DNA from: an uncultured Bacteroides sp.
Lineage (GTDB): Bacteria > Bacteroidota > Bacteroidia > Bacteroidales > Bacteroidaceae
Reading direction: 5' to 3'
Assembly: GCA_905198575.1 (NCBI GenBank)
Contig: CAJKDC010000087.1
Span: 1-11,948 of the forward strand
DNA: 11,948 nucleotides
In this document: positions 1 to 6,288 of the stretch, in pieces
Layout: the number at the start of each line of letters is the position of its first letter
How positions within the stretch are numbered: the first letter of the stretch is position 1
Made by a program: the position numbers and the translations under genes
Notes under the pieces: generated by a model
Told to the model about the DNA's origin: nothing
What the model saw: the letters and a program-made list of their open reading frames with translations, nothing else
Database searches by the model: none

Positions 1-9
1 TTTATTTAC

Positions 10-40
10 CGCCAAAGCCGCTTAGGCTTGGCGAATTTTT
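10..40 (+). terminator. Hairpin with T tract: terminator of an upstream gene or attenuator of the permease
   Basis: Positions 10-13 pair with 30-33 and 15-19 pair with 25-29, giving a nine-pair stem with one bulged A at 14 and a five-base loop. It is followed by AATTTTT to position 40. This is the shape of an intrinsic terminator reading on the + strand. It may end a gene lying left of the window. Only 26 bases separate its T tract from the permease ATG, so it could instead control read-through into the permease. The window does not show which. Confidence 0.6.
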
Positions 41-66
41 AACGAACTATTGTATAATTGAAATAG

Positions 67-1401
67 ATGGAAAAAGAACAGACAGAAAAAGTGAATGCAG
101 GTCTTATTTATGGCTTGAATGACCGTCCTCCTGTAAAGGATGCTATTTTTGCAGCTTTGCAGCATTTGTTGGCAATCTTTGTAGCTATTATTACTCCTCC
201 GTTGATTATTGCAGGAGCATTGAAACTGGATTTGGAAACTACAGGATATCTGGTTTCCATGGCATTGTTTGCTTCGGGTATTTCAACTTTTATACAATGT
301 CGTAAACTTGGTCCGATAGGATGTGGCTTGCTTTGTATTCAGGGTACTAGCTTCTCGTTTATCGGTCCTATCATTTCGGCAGGATTAACCGGAGGGCTGG
401 CAACTGTCTTTGGAGCTTGTATTGCAGCATCTACAATGGAAATGCTTATAAGTCGCGTACTGAAGTACACCCGTAAAATTATTACTCCACTTGTATCAGG
501 TATTGTTGTTACCCTTATCGGTATGAGTTTGATTAAAGTCGGTATCTCAGCTTGTGGTGGAGGTGCTGTTGCACAGGCTAATGGTACTTTCGGCTCTTTA
601 CGTTATGTTGGTTTGTCGGCATTGGTACTGGTTTTGATTATCTTCTTTAACCGAAGCAATAACCGTTATCTGCGCATGAGCTCTATCGTTATAGGTTTGA
701 TTGTTGGGTATGTAGTTTCTTGGTTTATGGGAATGGTTGATTTTTCTTCTGTTCAAAGTTATGGAGGCTTTAATTTACCACTTCCGTTCCGTTATGGCTT
801 GTCTTTTGATATATCTTCTTTTATCGCACTAGGAATTGTGTATGTGATAACTGCCATCGAGGCTTATGGAGATATAACCGCCAATTCTCTTATTTCCGGA
901 GAACCGGTAGAAGGAGAAGCTTTTGTGAAAAGAGCGTCTGGAGGTATATTAGCCGATGGTTTCAACTCTATGTTGGCCGGCTTCCTTAACTCATTCCCTA
1001 ATTCTATTTTCGCTCAAAACAATGGAATGATACAGCTTACGGGAGTAGCAAGTCGATATGTGGGTTATTACATTGCCGGCTTTCTGATTATATTAGGATT
1101 GTTCCCAGCCGTAGGCCTTGTTTTTTCATTAATGCCTGAACCGGTACTTGGAGGTGCAACTCTATTGATGTTTGGAACAGTAGCTGCTGCAGGTATCCGT
1201 ATTATCGCTGCACAGAAGATTGACCGTAAGGCTACTTTGGTTATGGCACTGAGTTTTTCTTTGGGATTAAGTGTAGAACTTGTTCCAGAAATCCTGTCAC
1301 AATTGCCCGAAACCATTCGTAATATCTTCGCTTCTGGTATTACTACTGGTGGTGTGACAGCTATTTTGTCTAATATCTTGATTCGTATTAAAGAAGAATA
1401 A
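67..1401 (+). CDS. NCS2-family xanthine/uracil permease (XanP/XanQ/UraA-like)
   Basis: This 444-residue inner-membrane protein probably imports xanthine, or another purine or uracil, by proton symport to feed nucleobase salvage. The length and the run of hydrophobic segments suit the 14-helix nucleobase-cation symporter-2 fold. Landmarks visible are the Gln32-His33 pair in the first helix (QHLLAIF), Glu265 in a TAIEAYGD segment, Asp297 in LADGFN, and Gln317-Asn318 in AQNNGMIQLTG. The spacing of Glu265, Asp297 and Gln317 (32 and 20 residues) equals that of the substrate and proton residues Glu272, Asp304 and Gln324 known in E. coli XanQ. The C-terminal EPVLGGATLLMFG segment is also typical. 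The ATG at 67 has no Shine-Dalgarno, as is usual in Bacteroidetes. Xanthine is favoured over uracil because the AQNNGMIQLTGVASRYVG segment is close to that of XanP, but substrate cannot be fixed from sequence alone. It stands alone, followed by an opposing small gene. Confidence 0.93.
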   Translation: MEKEQTEKVNAGLIYGLNDRPPVKDAIFAALQHLLAIFVAIITPPLIIAGALKLDLETTGYLVSMALFASGISTFIQCRKLGPIGCGLLCIQGTSFSFIGPIISAGLTGGLATVFGACIAASTMEMLISRVLKYTRKIITPLVSGIVVTLIGMSLIKVGISACGGGAVAQANGTFGSLRYVGLSALVLVLIIFFNRSNNRYLRMSSIVIGLIVGYVVSWFMGMVDFSSVQSYGGFNLPLPFRYGLSFDISSFIALGIVYVITAIEAYGDITANSLISGEPVEGEAFVKRASGGILADGFNSMLAGFLNSFPNSIFAQNNGMIQLTGVASRYVGYYIAGFLIILGLFPAVGLVFSLMPEPVLGGATLLMFGTVAAAGIRIIAAQKIDRKATLVMALSFSLGLSVELVPEILSQLPETIRNIFASGITTGGVTAILSNILIRIKEE

Positions 1402-1402
1402 T

Positions 1403-1438
1403 AAAAAAAGGTGATTGATTCTTATTGAGTCAATCACC
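1403..1438 (-). terminator. Intrinsic terminator of the DUF4250 gene, overlapping its stop codon
   Basis: Positions 1410-1418 (GGTGATTGA) pair perfectly with 1430-1438 over an 11-base loop. Read on the - strand the stem is followed by seven T (complement of A1403-A1409), a textbook intrinsic terminator. The last Trp codon and the TGA stop of the small - strand gene lie inside the stem. On the + strand the hairpin follows the permease stop by 8 bases but has only a broken T tract after it, so it may also act, more weakly, for the permease. Confidence 0.85.
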
Positions 1439-1610
1439 AAAATTTGTTTTGCAAGGCATTATATTCAAATCCTACATTTCTAAGTGTTGCCAGCAAATTT
1501 TCTTTGTTAACATTCATATCATCACAAAGCTCATCTAGAGAAGCATATTCATCTCTTAGTTTCATGTTGATGAAGCTAAAAAGCATCATCGGATCTTTAG
1601 GTAATTCCAT
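1434..1610 (-). CDS. DUF4250 domain small protein (58 aa)
   Basis: Reading the - strand from the ATG at 1610 gives 58 residues beginning MELPKDPMMLFSFINMKLRD and ending with NALQNKFW. The opening LPKDPxMLxSFxNMKLRD, the central SLDELCDDMNVNKENL and the late VGFEYN segment match what I recall of the DUF4250 family, short cytoplasmic proteins of unknown function found in Bacteroidetes and Firmicutes. The middle looks like a helix-turn-helix-like pair of helices, but no DNA-binding role has been shown that I know of. There is no signal peptide or membrane segment. It lies convergent with the permease and divergent from the sulfatase, and its stop sits within its terminator. I found no good -33/-7 pair upstream of its start. 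Confidence 0.85.
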   Translation of the reverse strand: MELPKDPMMLFSFINMKLRDEYASLDELCDDMNVNKENLLATLRNVGFEYNALQNKFW

Positions 1611-1658
1611 ACTGTAAATACTTTTTTATTTTTCGGCGCAAATTTACAATAAAAAAGT

Positions 1659-1666
1659 TATCTTTG
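1659..1666 (+). promoter_or_regulatory. Bacteroides-type -7 box for the sulfatase
   Basis: TATCTTTG at 1659-1666 matches the Bacteroides sigma-ABfr -7 consensus TAnnTTTG exactly. It would start RNA near 1672, giving a leader of about 25 bases before the ATG at 1697. No clean TTTG is present 19-21 bases upstream; the closest element is TTTC at 1631-1634, with a 24-base gap. A promoter here also means that the in-frame TTG at 1664 cannot be the start codon. Confidence 0.6.
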
Positions 1667-1696
1667 ACGCATTCTAAATATTATAAACTTGAAAAT

Positions 1697-3274
1697 ATGA
1701 AAAAAATTTCCTCATCCCTTTGTTGGTCATTGGCAGGTACAGCTTTGGCTGTTAGCGCTACATCATGTGGCAGTCAGAAGAAGGAGACTGCTCAGAAGCC
1801 ATATAATATTGTTTATATCATGACAGATGACCATACGGCTCAAATGATGAGTTGTTATGACACGCGTTATATTGAAACGCCTAATTTGGACCGTATTGCT
1901 CGGGATGGGGTACGTTTTACCAACAGCTTTGTAGCCAACTCTTTGAGTGGTCCAAGCCGTGCATGTCTTTTTACGGGTAAGCATAGTCATGCAAATGGTT
2001 TTACAGACAATACAACTTGTGTGTTCGACGGTTCACAGCAAACTATGCCTAAGTTGCTTCAGAAAGCTGGATATGAAACAGCTGTCATTGGAAAATGGCA
2101 TTTGGAGAGCTTGCCTACCGGCTTTGATTACTGGGAAATAGTGCCTGGTCAAGGCGATTATTATCAGCCTCGCTTTATAACGATGAACAATGATACGATA
2201 ACCAAAGACGGGTATCTTACCAATGTAATTACCGATATGAGTTTGGATTGGATGGAGAATCAGCGTAATAAGGAAAAACCTTTTTGCTTGTTTATTCATC
2301 ATAAAGCAATCCACCGCAACTGGTTGCCAGAGTTGAAGTATCTGTCTTTATATGAAGATAAAACCTTCCCGTTACCAGATAATTTTTACGATACCTACGA
2401 AGGACGTGAAGCTGCAGCAGCCCAGGAAATGAGTATTTTGCAGGATATGGATATTATTTACGATACAAAAATGTATCGCAAAGATAAAGATTCACGTCTG
2501 AAAGCAACATACGAAGATTATATAGGCCGTCTGAAACCAGAGGAACGAAAAATATACGATGCTTTTTATGAGCCGCTTATTGAAGAGTTTTATAAGAAGA
2601 ATCCTAAAGGTAAAGAACTGGCCGAATGGAAGTATCAGCGTTATATGCGTGACTATGCTAAAGTTGTGAAGTCACTGGATGACAATGTGGGACGTGTACT
2701 GGATTATTTGGAAGAAAAAGGTATGCTGGATAATACATTGGTGGTTTACACATCCGACCAAGGTTTTTATATGGGTGAACACGGATGGTTCGACAAACGT
2801 TTTATGTACGAAGAATCCATGCGCACTCCTTTGCTGATGCATTTGCCTAAAGGTTTTGATAAACGGGGAGATATACCTCAGATGGTACAGAACATAGATC
2901 ATGCCGCTACATTCCTTGATTTGGCAGGTGTTCCTGTTCCTGAGGATATTCATGGTGTTTCAGTATTGCCTTTGTTGAGAGGTGAAGAACCGAAAGACTG
3001 GAGAAAATCGCTTTATTATCATTTTTATGAATATCCGGCAGAGCATATGGTTAAACGCCATTATGGAGTTCGAACTGAACAATATAAGTTGATACATTTC
3101 TACAATGACATTGACTGCTGGGAGCTGTATGATTTGAAGGCTGATCCTCACGAAATGCATAATCTGTATGGCAGCAAAGGATATGAAGAAATTACAGAAA
3201 CACTGAAAAAAGAATTGGTTCGTTTGCAGAATCAGTATAAAGATACAGCTGCTTTGAAACTGAATGGCTTTTAA
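1697..3274 (+). CDS. Serine-type formylglycine-dependent sulfatase, probably GlcNAc-6-O-sulfatase-like
   Basis: This 525-residue exported enzyme hydrolyses sulfate esters, most likely on host glycans (mucin or glycosaminoglycan). In the numbering from this ATG, the signal peptide ends in SATSC (Cys24), suggesting a lipoprotein, though the lipobox is imperfect and no acidic surface-export signal follows. The metal-binding Asp44-Asp45 lies in YIMTDDH. The catalytic motif is SGPSRACLFTG with Ser84, Pro86 and Arg88, so Ser84 would be oxidised to formylglycine by an anSME radical-SAM enzyme encoded elsewhere. Other active-site pieces are GKWH (Lys133, His135), IHHKAIH (200-206) and TSDQG (Asp354-Gln355) followed by Lys367. 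The C-terminal HYGVRTEQYKLIHFY and WELYDLKADPHEMHNLY segments resemble the S1_11 group of N-acetylglucosamine-6-sulfatases, as I recall it. An in-frame TTG at 1664 would add 11 residues, but it sits inside the -7 box and precedes the signal peptide, so the ATG is preferred. The next gene starts 13 bases on. Confidence 0.92.
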   Translation: MKKISSSLCWSLAGTALAVSATSCGSQKKETAQKPYNIVYIMTDDHTAQMMSCYDTRYIETPNLDRIARDGVRFTNSFVANSLSGPSRACLFTGKHSHANGFTDNTTCVFDGSQQTMPKLLQKAGYETAVIGKWHLESLPTGFDYWEIVPGQGDYYQPRFITMNNDTITKDGYLTNVITDMSLDWMENQRNKEKPFCLFIHHKAIHRNWLPELKYLSLYEDKTFPLPDNFYDTYEGREAAAAQEMSILQDMDIIYDTKMYRKDKDSRLKATYEDYIGRLKPEERKIYDAFYEPLIEEFYKKNPKGKELAEWKYQRYMRDYAKVVKSLDDNVGRVLDYLEEKGMLDNTLVVYTSDQGFYMGEHGWFDKRFMYEESMRTPLLMHLPKGFDKRGDIPQMVQNIDHAATFLDLAGVPVPEDIHGVSVLPLLRGEEPKDWRKSLYYHFYEYPAEHMVKRHYGVRTEQYKLIHFYNDIDCWELYDLKADPHEMHNLYGSKGYEEITETLKKELVRLQNQYKDTAALKLNGF

Positions 3275-3287
3275 ATAAACAATAATA

Positions 3288-4751
3288 ATGGATAGGGTGG
3301 AGGCTCATAACTTTTCGAAGGATGTTGATGAAACATTATTGCAACTGATAGACTTGCCATACGATGACTTGATTGCATTTTTGGAAGACTATGCAAACAG
3401 CCATCCGGAGTTTTGTGCTGCTTTGCACCAGAGATTACATGGAAGTGATGAGCCTCCTGTCCTTAAAAAGTCTTTTTCTGAGCAAATTGATATTGCTTTC
3501 AGAAAATACTATTATCCTTCTGCCGAGCTTATTGTTACAGACGACAGCTTACGTATGAATGAGCTTTCTTCACAGTTGCAAGTCTTTCTGCAGCATGCGT
3601 TGGAAGCCGTGAGCTGTAAAAATTACGAAGATGCTGCATCTATAGGTTTGGCTATTCTTCGGTCCGCCGGTAATTATTGGGTTAATGATACTTTAGAAAC
3701 CTACTATGATGAGGAATTTCCACTAGCTTGTGATTGCCAGGATGCTGCGAATCTTTTATTGGAGGTTTGTAAGCAGTGTAAACAAGTGTCCCTTTTACAG
3801 CAAATATGGGCTGAATTGCTTTTAGTAGCCGATTTAGATTTATTTCGGGGAAGCTCTGTAATGGATTTCTCTGAATTTTTGGCTCATGTAGCTGTTCTTA
3901 TTCTTCCATTTGATGAGGCTTTGTCCTACCTGAATCGTGTTATAGACCAGAAAGCGGAAAGCGGAATCGCTGTATCTCCTCTAGTTTTGCTGAAACTAGA
4001 ATTCTTGAAACAAAACAAAGCTGATTTTTTATCTGTCTGCTGGAAATACATTCATCTTCCCAGAGTGCGTGAATGGTATGTCGACTGGTTATTAAAAAAC
4101 AGCCGCTTTGAGGATGCATTACGTATCTTGTCGGAGGGAATATCTTTGATTAAAGACGATGGATTCCGTTCCAGAGCCTACCTGCTGTCTTGGCTGAAGA
4201 AGAAAATGTCAATCTATGAAACACAGAAGAATTCAGCTTGCGTTATAGAAGTTGCACACGAACTATTTGTTCTCTCTGAAGAAAAACTACCTTATTACAG
4301 GATTTTGAAAAAATGGATAGATGGCACTGTCTGGGATAACTTTCTCGCCGGTTTATTGAAAGAAGTAACTTTTTCTACTGATATCAGAGGCAGAAACGAA
4401 CTGGTCGAGATTTATTTGGAAGAAAAAAAATACCCTGCGTTGTTTCAGATGCTATCGGTTCATACTCCTGACCGGCTTATGATTTTACTGTATTATGTTT
4501 CTTTTCTTCAGAAATATTCTACTGCCGAATTGTTGCGTTTTTTGCAGGAAGAGCTAAGATATGTAGTAGAGGAAAAATACGGGGCCAATCTATTCCCTCT
4601 TCTGCGAACAGCATTCCGGACTATCAGTACGTTGCCAGGCGGTTTTGAAGTAATCCATGCTTTATTGTCCGAGTTTGAATGGAAATATCGGGGAAGAGCT
4701 TCCTTTATATTGGAGCTTAAAGATTTAAGAGATGTGTATTTGGAAAAATAA
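3288..4751 (+). CDS. Hypothetical alpha-helical (TPR-like) protein, 487 aa
   Basis: I do not recognise a named family. The protein has no signal peptide and no membrane helix, so it is probably cytoplasmic. It is built of repeated helical pairs with TPR- or HEAT-like texture, for example around residues 105-200 and 265-330 (ALEAVSCKNYEDAASIGLAI, WLLKNSRFEDALRILSEGIS). The N-terminal region LPYDDLIAFLEDYANSHPEF resembles the helical part that follows the zinc finger in long SWIM-domain proteins, where short segments of the type L-x-E-L-x-E-x-D-P-E-L recur. No CxC...CxH SWIM motif is present; the only cysteine clusters are CDC near 148 and CKQC near 161. It starts 13 bases after the sulfatase stop, so the two are probably co-transcribed, but no functional link follows from that. 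The ATG at 3288 is the first in the open frame after the sulfatase. Confidence 0.85.
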   Translation: MDRVEAHNFSKDVDETLLQLIDLPYDDLIAFLEDYANSHPEFCAALHQRLHGSDEPPVLKKSFSEQIDIAFRKYYYPSAELIVTDDSLRMNELSSQLQVFLQHALEAVSCKNYEDAASIGLAILRSAGNYWVNDTLETYYDEEFPLACDCQDAANLLLEVCKQCKQVSLLQQIWAELLLVADLDLFRGSSVMDFSEFLAHVAVLILPFDEALSYLNRVIDQKAESGIAVSPLVLLKLEFLKQNKADFLSVCWKYIHLPRVREWYVDWLLKNSRFEDALRILSEGISLIKDDGFRSRAYLLSWLKKKMSIYETQKNSACVIEVAHELFVLSEEKLPYYRILKKWIDGTVWDNFLAGLLKEVTFSTDIRGRNELVEIYLEEKKYPALFQMLSVHTPDRLMILLYYVSFLQKYSTAELLRFLQEELRYVVEEKYGANLFPLLRTAFRTISTLPGGFEVIHALLSEFEWKYRGRASFILELKDLRDVYLEK

Positions 4752-4784
4752 AAAAACTGTCCGAGAAATCACTTCTCAGACAGT
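4743..4784 (-). terminator. Terminator of the efflux operon, possibly shared with the convergent + strand genes
   Basis: Positions 4756-4767 pair with 4773-4784 in a 12-position stem with one C/A mismatch (4762/4778) and a five-base loop. Read on the - strand it is followed by TTTTTTATTTTT (complement of 4755-4744), a strong T tract, so it ends the efflux operon 74 bases beyond the channel gene. On the + strand it lies 5 bases after the stop of the helical protein but has no T tract after it, so termination in that direction would be weaker. The A tract on that side overlaps the last codons of the + strand gene. Confidence 0.82.
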
Positions 4785-4857
4785 CTAAGCATTCAGTTAT
4801 CTAATGGATTGATAACAATTTATATATATATAAGAGAGTGTTTGGTTCGTAAAATAA

Positions 4858-6240
4858 TTATCTGCCGCCACCAAGAGCTTGATAAAGACTGATTACGCTC
4901 TGTATTTCTTGGAACCGGTTGGAAACCTGAGCCAGTTGAGCATTCAACAGAGTCTGGCGAGCGGTAAGTACCTCCAGATAATTAGTTGTACCATAGTCCA
5001 TAAGCAGTGTTGTGCTCTTAAGTGCTGTCTCTAACGCATTAACCTGCTTCTGATATAAAGTCGTTTTCTCCTTGCAGGTCTGGTATACGGTGAGCGCATC
5101 GTTTACTTCTGCACCAGCATTCAGTAAAGTTTGCTGGAAGCTGAGGCTGGCCTGTTCTTGTTGAGCTTTTGCTATGCGGAGATTGGCAATATTTTGTCCT
5201 CTGTTAAATAAAGGCATTGTCAGCTGGCCGATAGCAGTGGCTATGAACTTAGCCGGATTTATAATCATTGAACCTGCACTGTTTGTCCATCCGGCACTAC
5301 CACTCAGAACAATACTAGGGTAGAAAGCCGAACGTGCCTGATTGGTTACATAAAATGCTGCTTCCAGTGTGCGTTCTGCCGACCGTACGTCTGGACGGTT
5401 AGAAAGCATCTGTACAGGAACTCCGACAGACAAGTCTTCTGGCATTTTCTGGTCTGCCAGTTTTCCACGCTCGTAGTTGTGAGGGGGTTCGGCAAGCAAG
5501 AGTGCCATGCTGTTTTGAGTTTGGTTTATCTGGTCTTTCAAATCAAGAACAGAAGTTTGTACAGAATAGTAAGTTGCTTCCATCTGTGATACACCAGCTT
5601 CGTTATACTGACCGGCATTCATCAATGCACGTGCCGAAGCGACAGTTTCTTTCCATGCCTCTTCTGTCTGTTGTGAAAGAGCCAACTGTTCGTCAAGCAT
5701 AAGCAGAGTATAATAGATATTGGCTACACTTGCTATGAGTTGTGAGCGTACAGCTTGCTTGTAGTCAATGCTCTGTGCATAGAGTGCCTGTGCCTGCTTC
5801 TTGGAGTTTCTCATTCTTCCAAAAATATCAAGCTCCCAGCTGGCGGTCAGTGGCAACTGATAGGTCTGCGAAGCTTTCTGCTTGTCAAAGCTGCTGACTG
5901 TTCCCTGAGGTGCTAGTGCAAATGAAGGTAAGAAAGCCAGTTTCGATGCCAGCAAGGAAGCTTGTGCCTGTTCGATGTTTAACTGTGCCGATTGGTAATC
6001 GGTATTGTTTTGTAAGGCTTGTTCAATAAGTGTCTGGAGATAAGGGTCTGTAAAGACCTCTTTCCAGTCTGTATTGCCAAAGTTCGTAGTATCCGAAACT
6101 TGAATACTTTCGCCATATAGGCTGTCCGACACGGTTTCTGCCGGTTTATATTTGGTATAAATACCACAACTGCTGAACGTCGCAGACGATATCGTTGCTG
6201 TCAGTACAACTGCTGCAGTAGAAAATAGATTCTTTTTCAT
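4858..6240 (-). CDS. TolC/OprM-type outer-membrane efflux channel lipoprotein (NodT family)
   Basis: This 460-residue protein forms the outer-membrane exit duct of the RND pump, as a trimer with a beta-barrel and a long periplasmic helical tunnel. It has a lipoprotein signal peptide with FSSC and Cys25 as the lipidated residue. Two outer-membrane efflux repeats (each a PF02321-type unit) cover roughly residues 60-250 and 270-457. Family landmarks are the KYKP segment after the Cys (30-33), WELDIFGR (135-142), the start of the second repeat at LSNRPDVRSAER (279-290), MPLFNRG (342-348) and the ending LYQALGGG. Long Gln- and Ala-rich helices fit the tunnel coiled coils. Length is normal for CusC/OprM homologues. 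It is the last gene of the efflux operon, 48 bases after the pump gene, and starts at an ATG followed at once by the MKKN signal sequence. Confidence 0.95.
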   Translation of the reverse strand: MKKNLFSTAAVVLTATISSATFSSCGIYTKYKPAETVSDSLYGESIQVSDTTNFGNTDWKEVFTDPYLQTLIEQALQNNTDYQSAQLNIEQAQASLLASKLAFLPSFALAPQGTVSSFDKQKASQTYQLPLTASWELDIFGRMRNSKKQAQALYAQSIDYKQAVRSQLIASVANIYYTLLMLDEQLALSQQTEEAWKETVASARALMNAGQYNEAGVSQMEATYYSVQTSVLDLKDQINQTQNSMALLLAEPPHNYERGKLADQKMPEDLSVGVPVQMLSNRPDVRSAERTLEAAFYVTNQARSAFYPSIVLSGSAGWTNSAGSMIINPAKFIATAIGQLTMPLFNRGQNIANLRIAKAQQEQASLSFQQTLLNAGAEVNDALTVYQTCKEKTTLYQKQVNALETALKSTTLLMDYGTTNYLEVLTARQTLLNAQLAQVSNRFQEIQSVISLYQALGGGR

Positions 6241-6255
6241 TAATTATTCAGTTTT

Positions 6256-6281
6256 GCCCGGGACGATAAGACCGTCCCGGC
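6256..6281 (-). other. GC-rich hairpin between pump and channel genes
   Basis: CCGGGACG at 6258-6265 pairs perfectly with 6273-6280 over a seven-base loop, and G6256 and C6281 can add one pair past a bulge. It fills the 48-base gap between the pump stop and the channel ATG. No T tract follows on either strand, so it is not a standard terminator. It could protect the 3' end of a processed pump message or lower expression of the channel relative to the pump; this is inference. Confidence 0.6.
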
Positions 6282-6288
6282 AAGGTTA

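Noticed and set aside
1068..1316. 82-residue open frame on the - strand inside the permease gene
   Set aside because: It is antisense to conserved permease helices and shows no independent signal.
1613..1642. Possible - strand promoter for the DUF4250 gene (TTTG at 1642-1639, TATTTACA at 1620-1613)
   Set aside because: The -7 match is poor, and the RNA start would fall inside the coding region, after the ATG at 1610.
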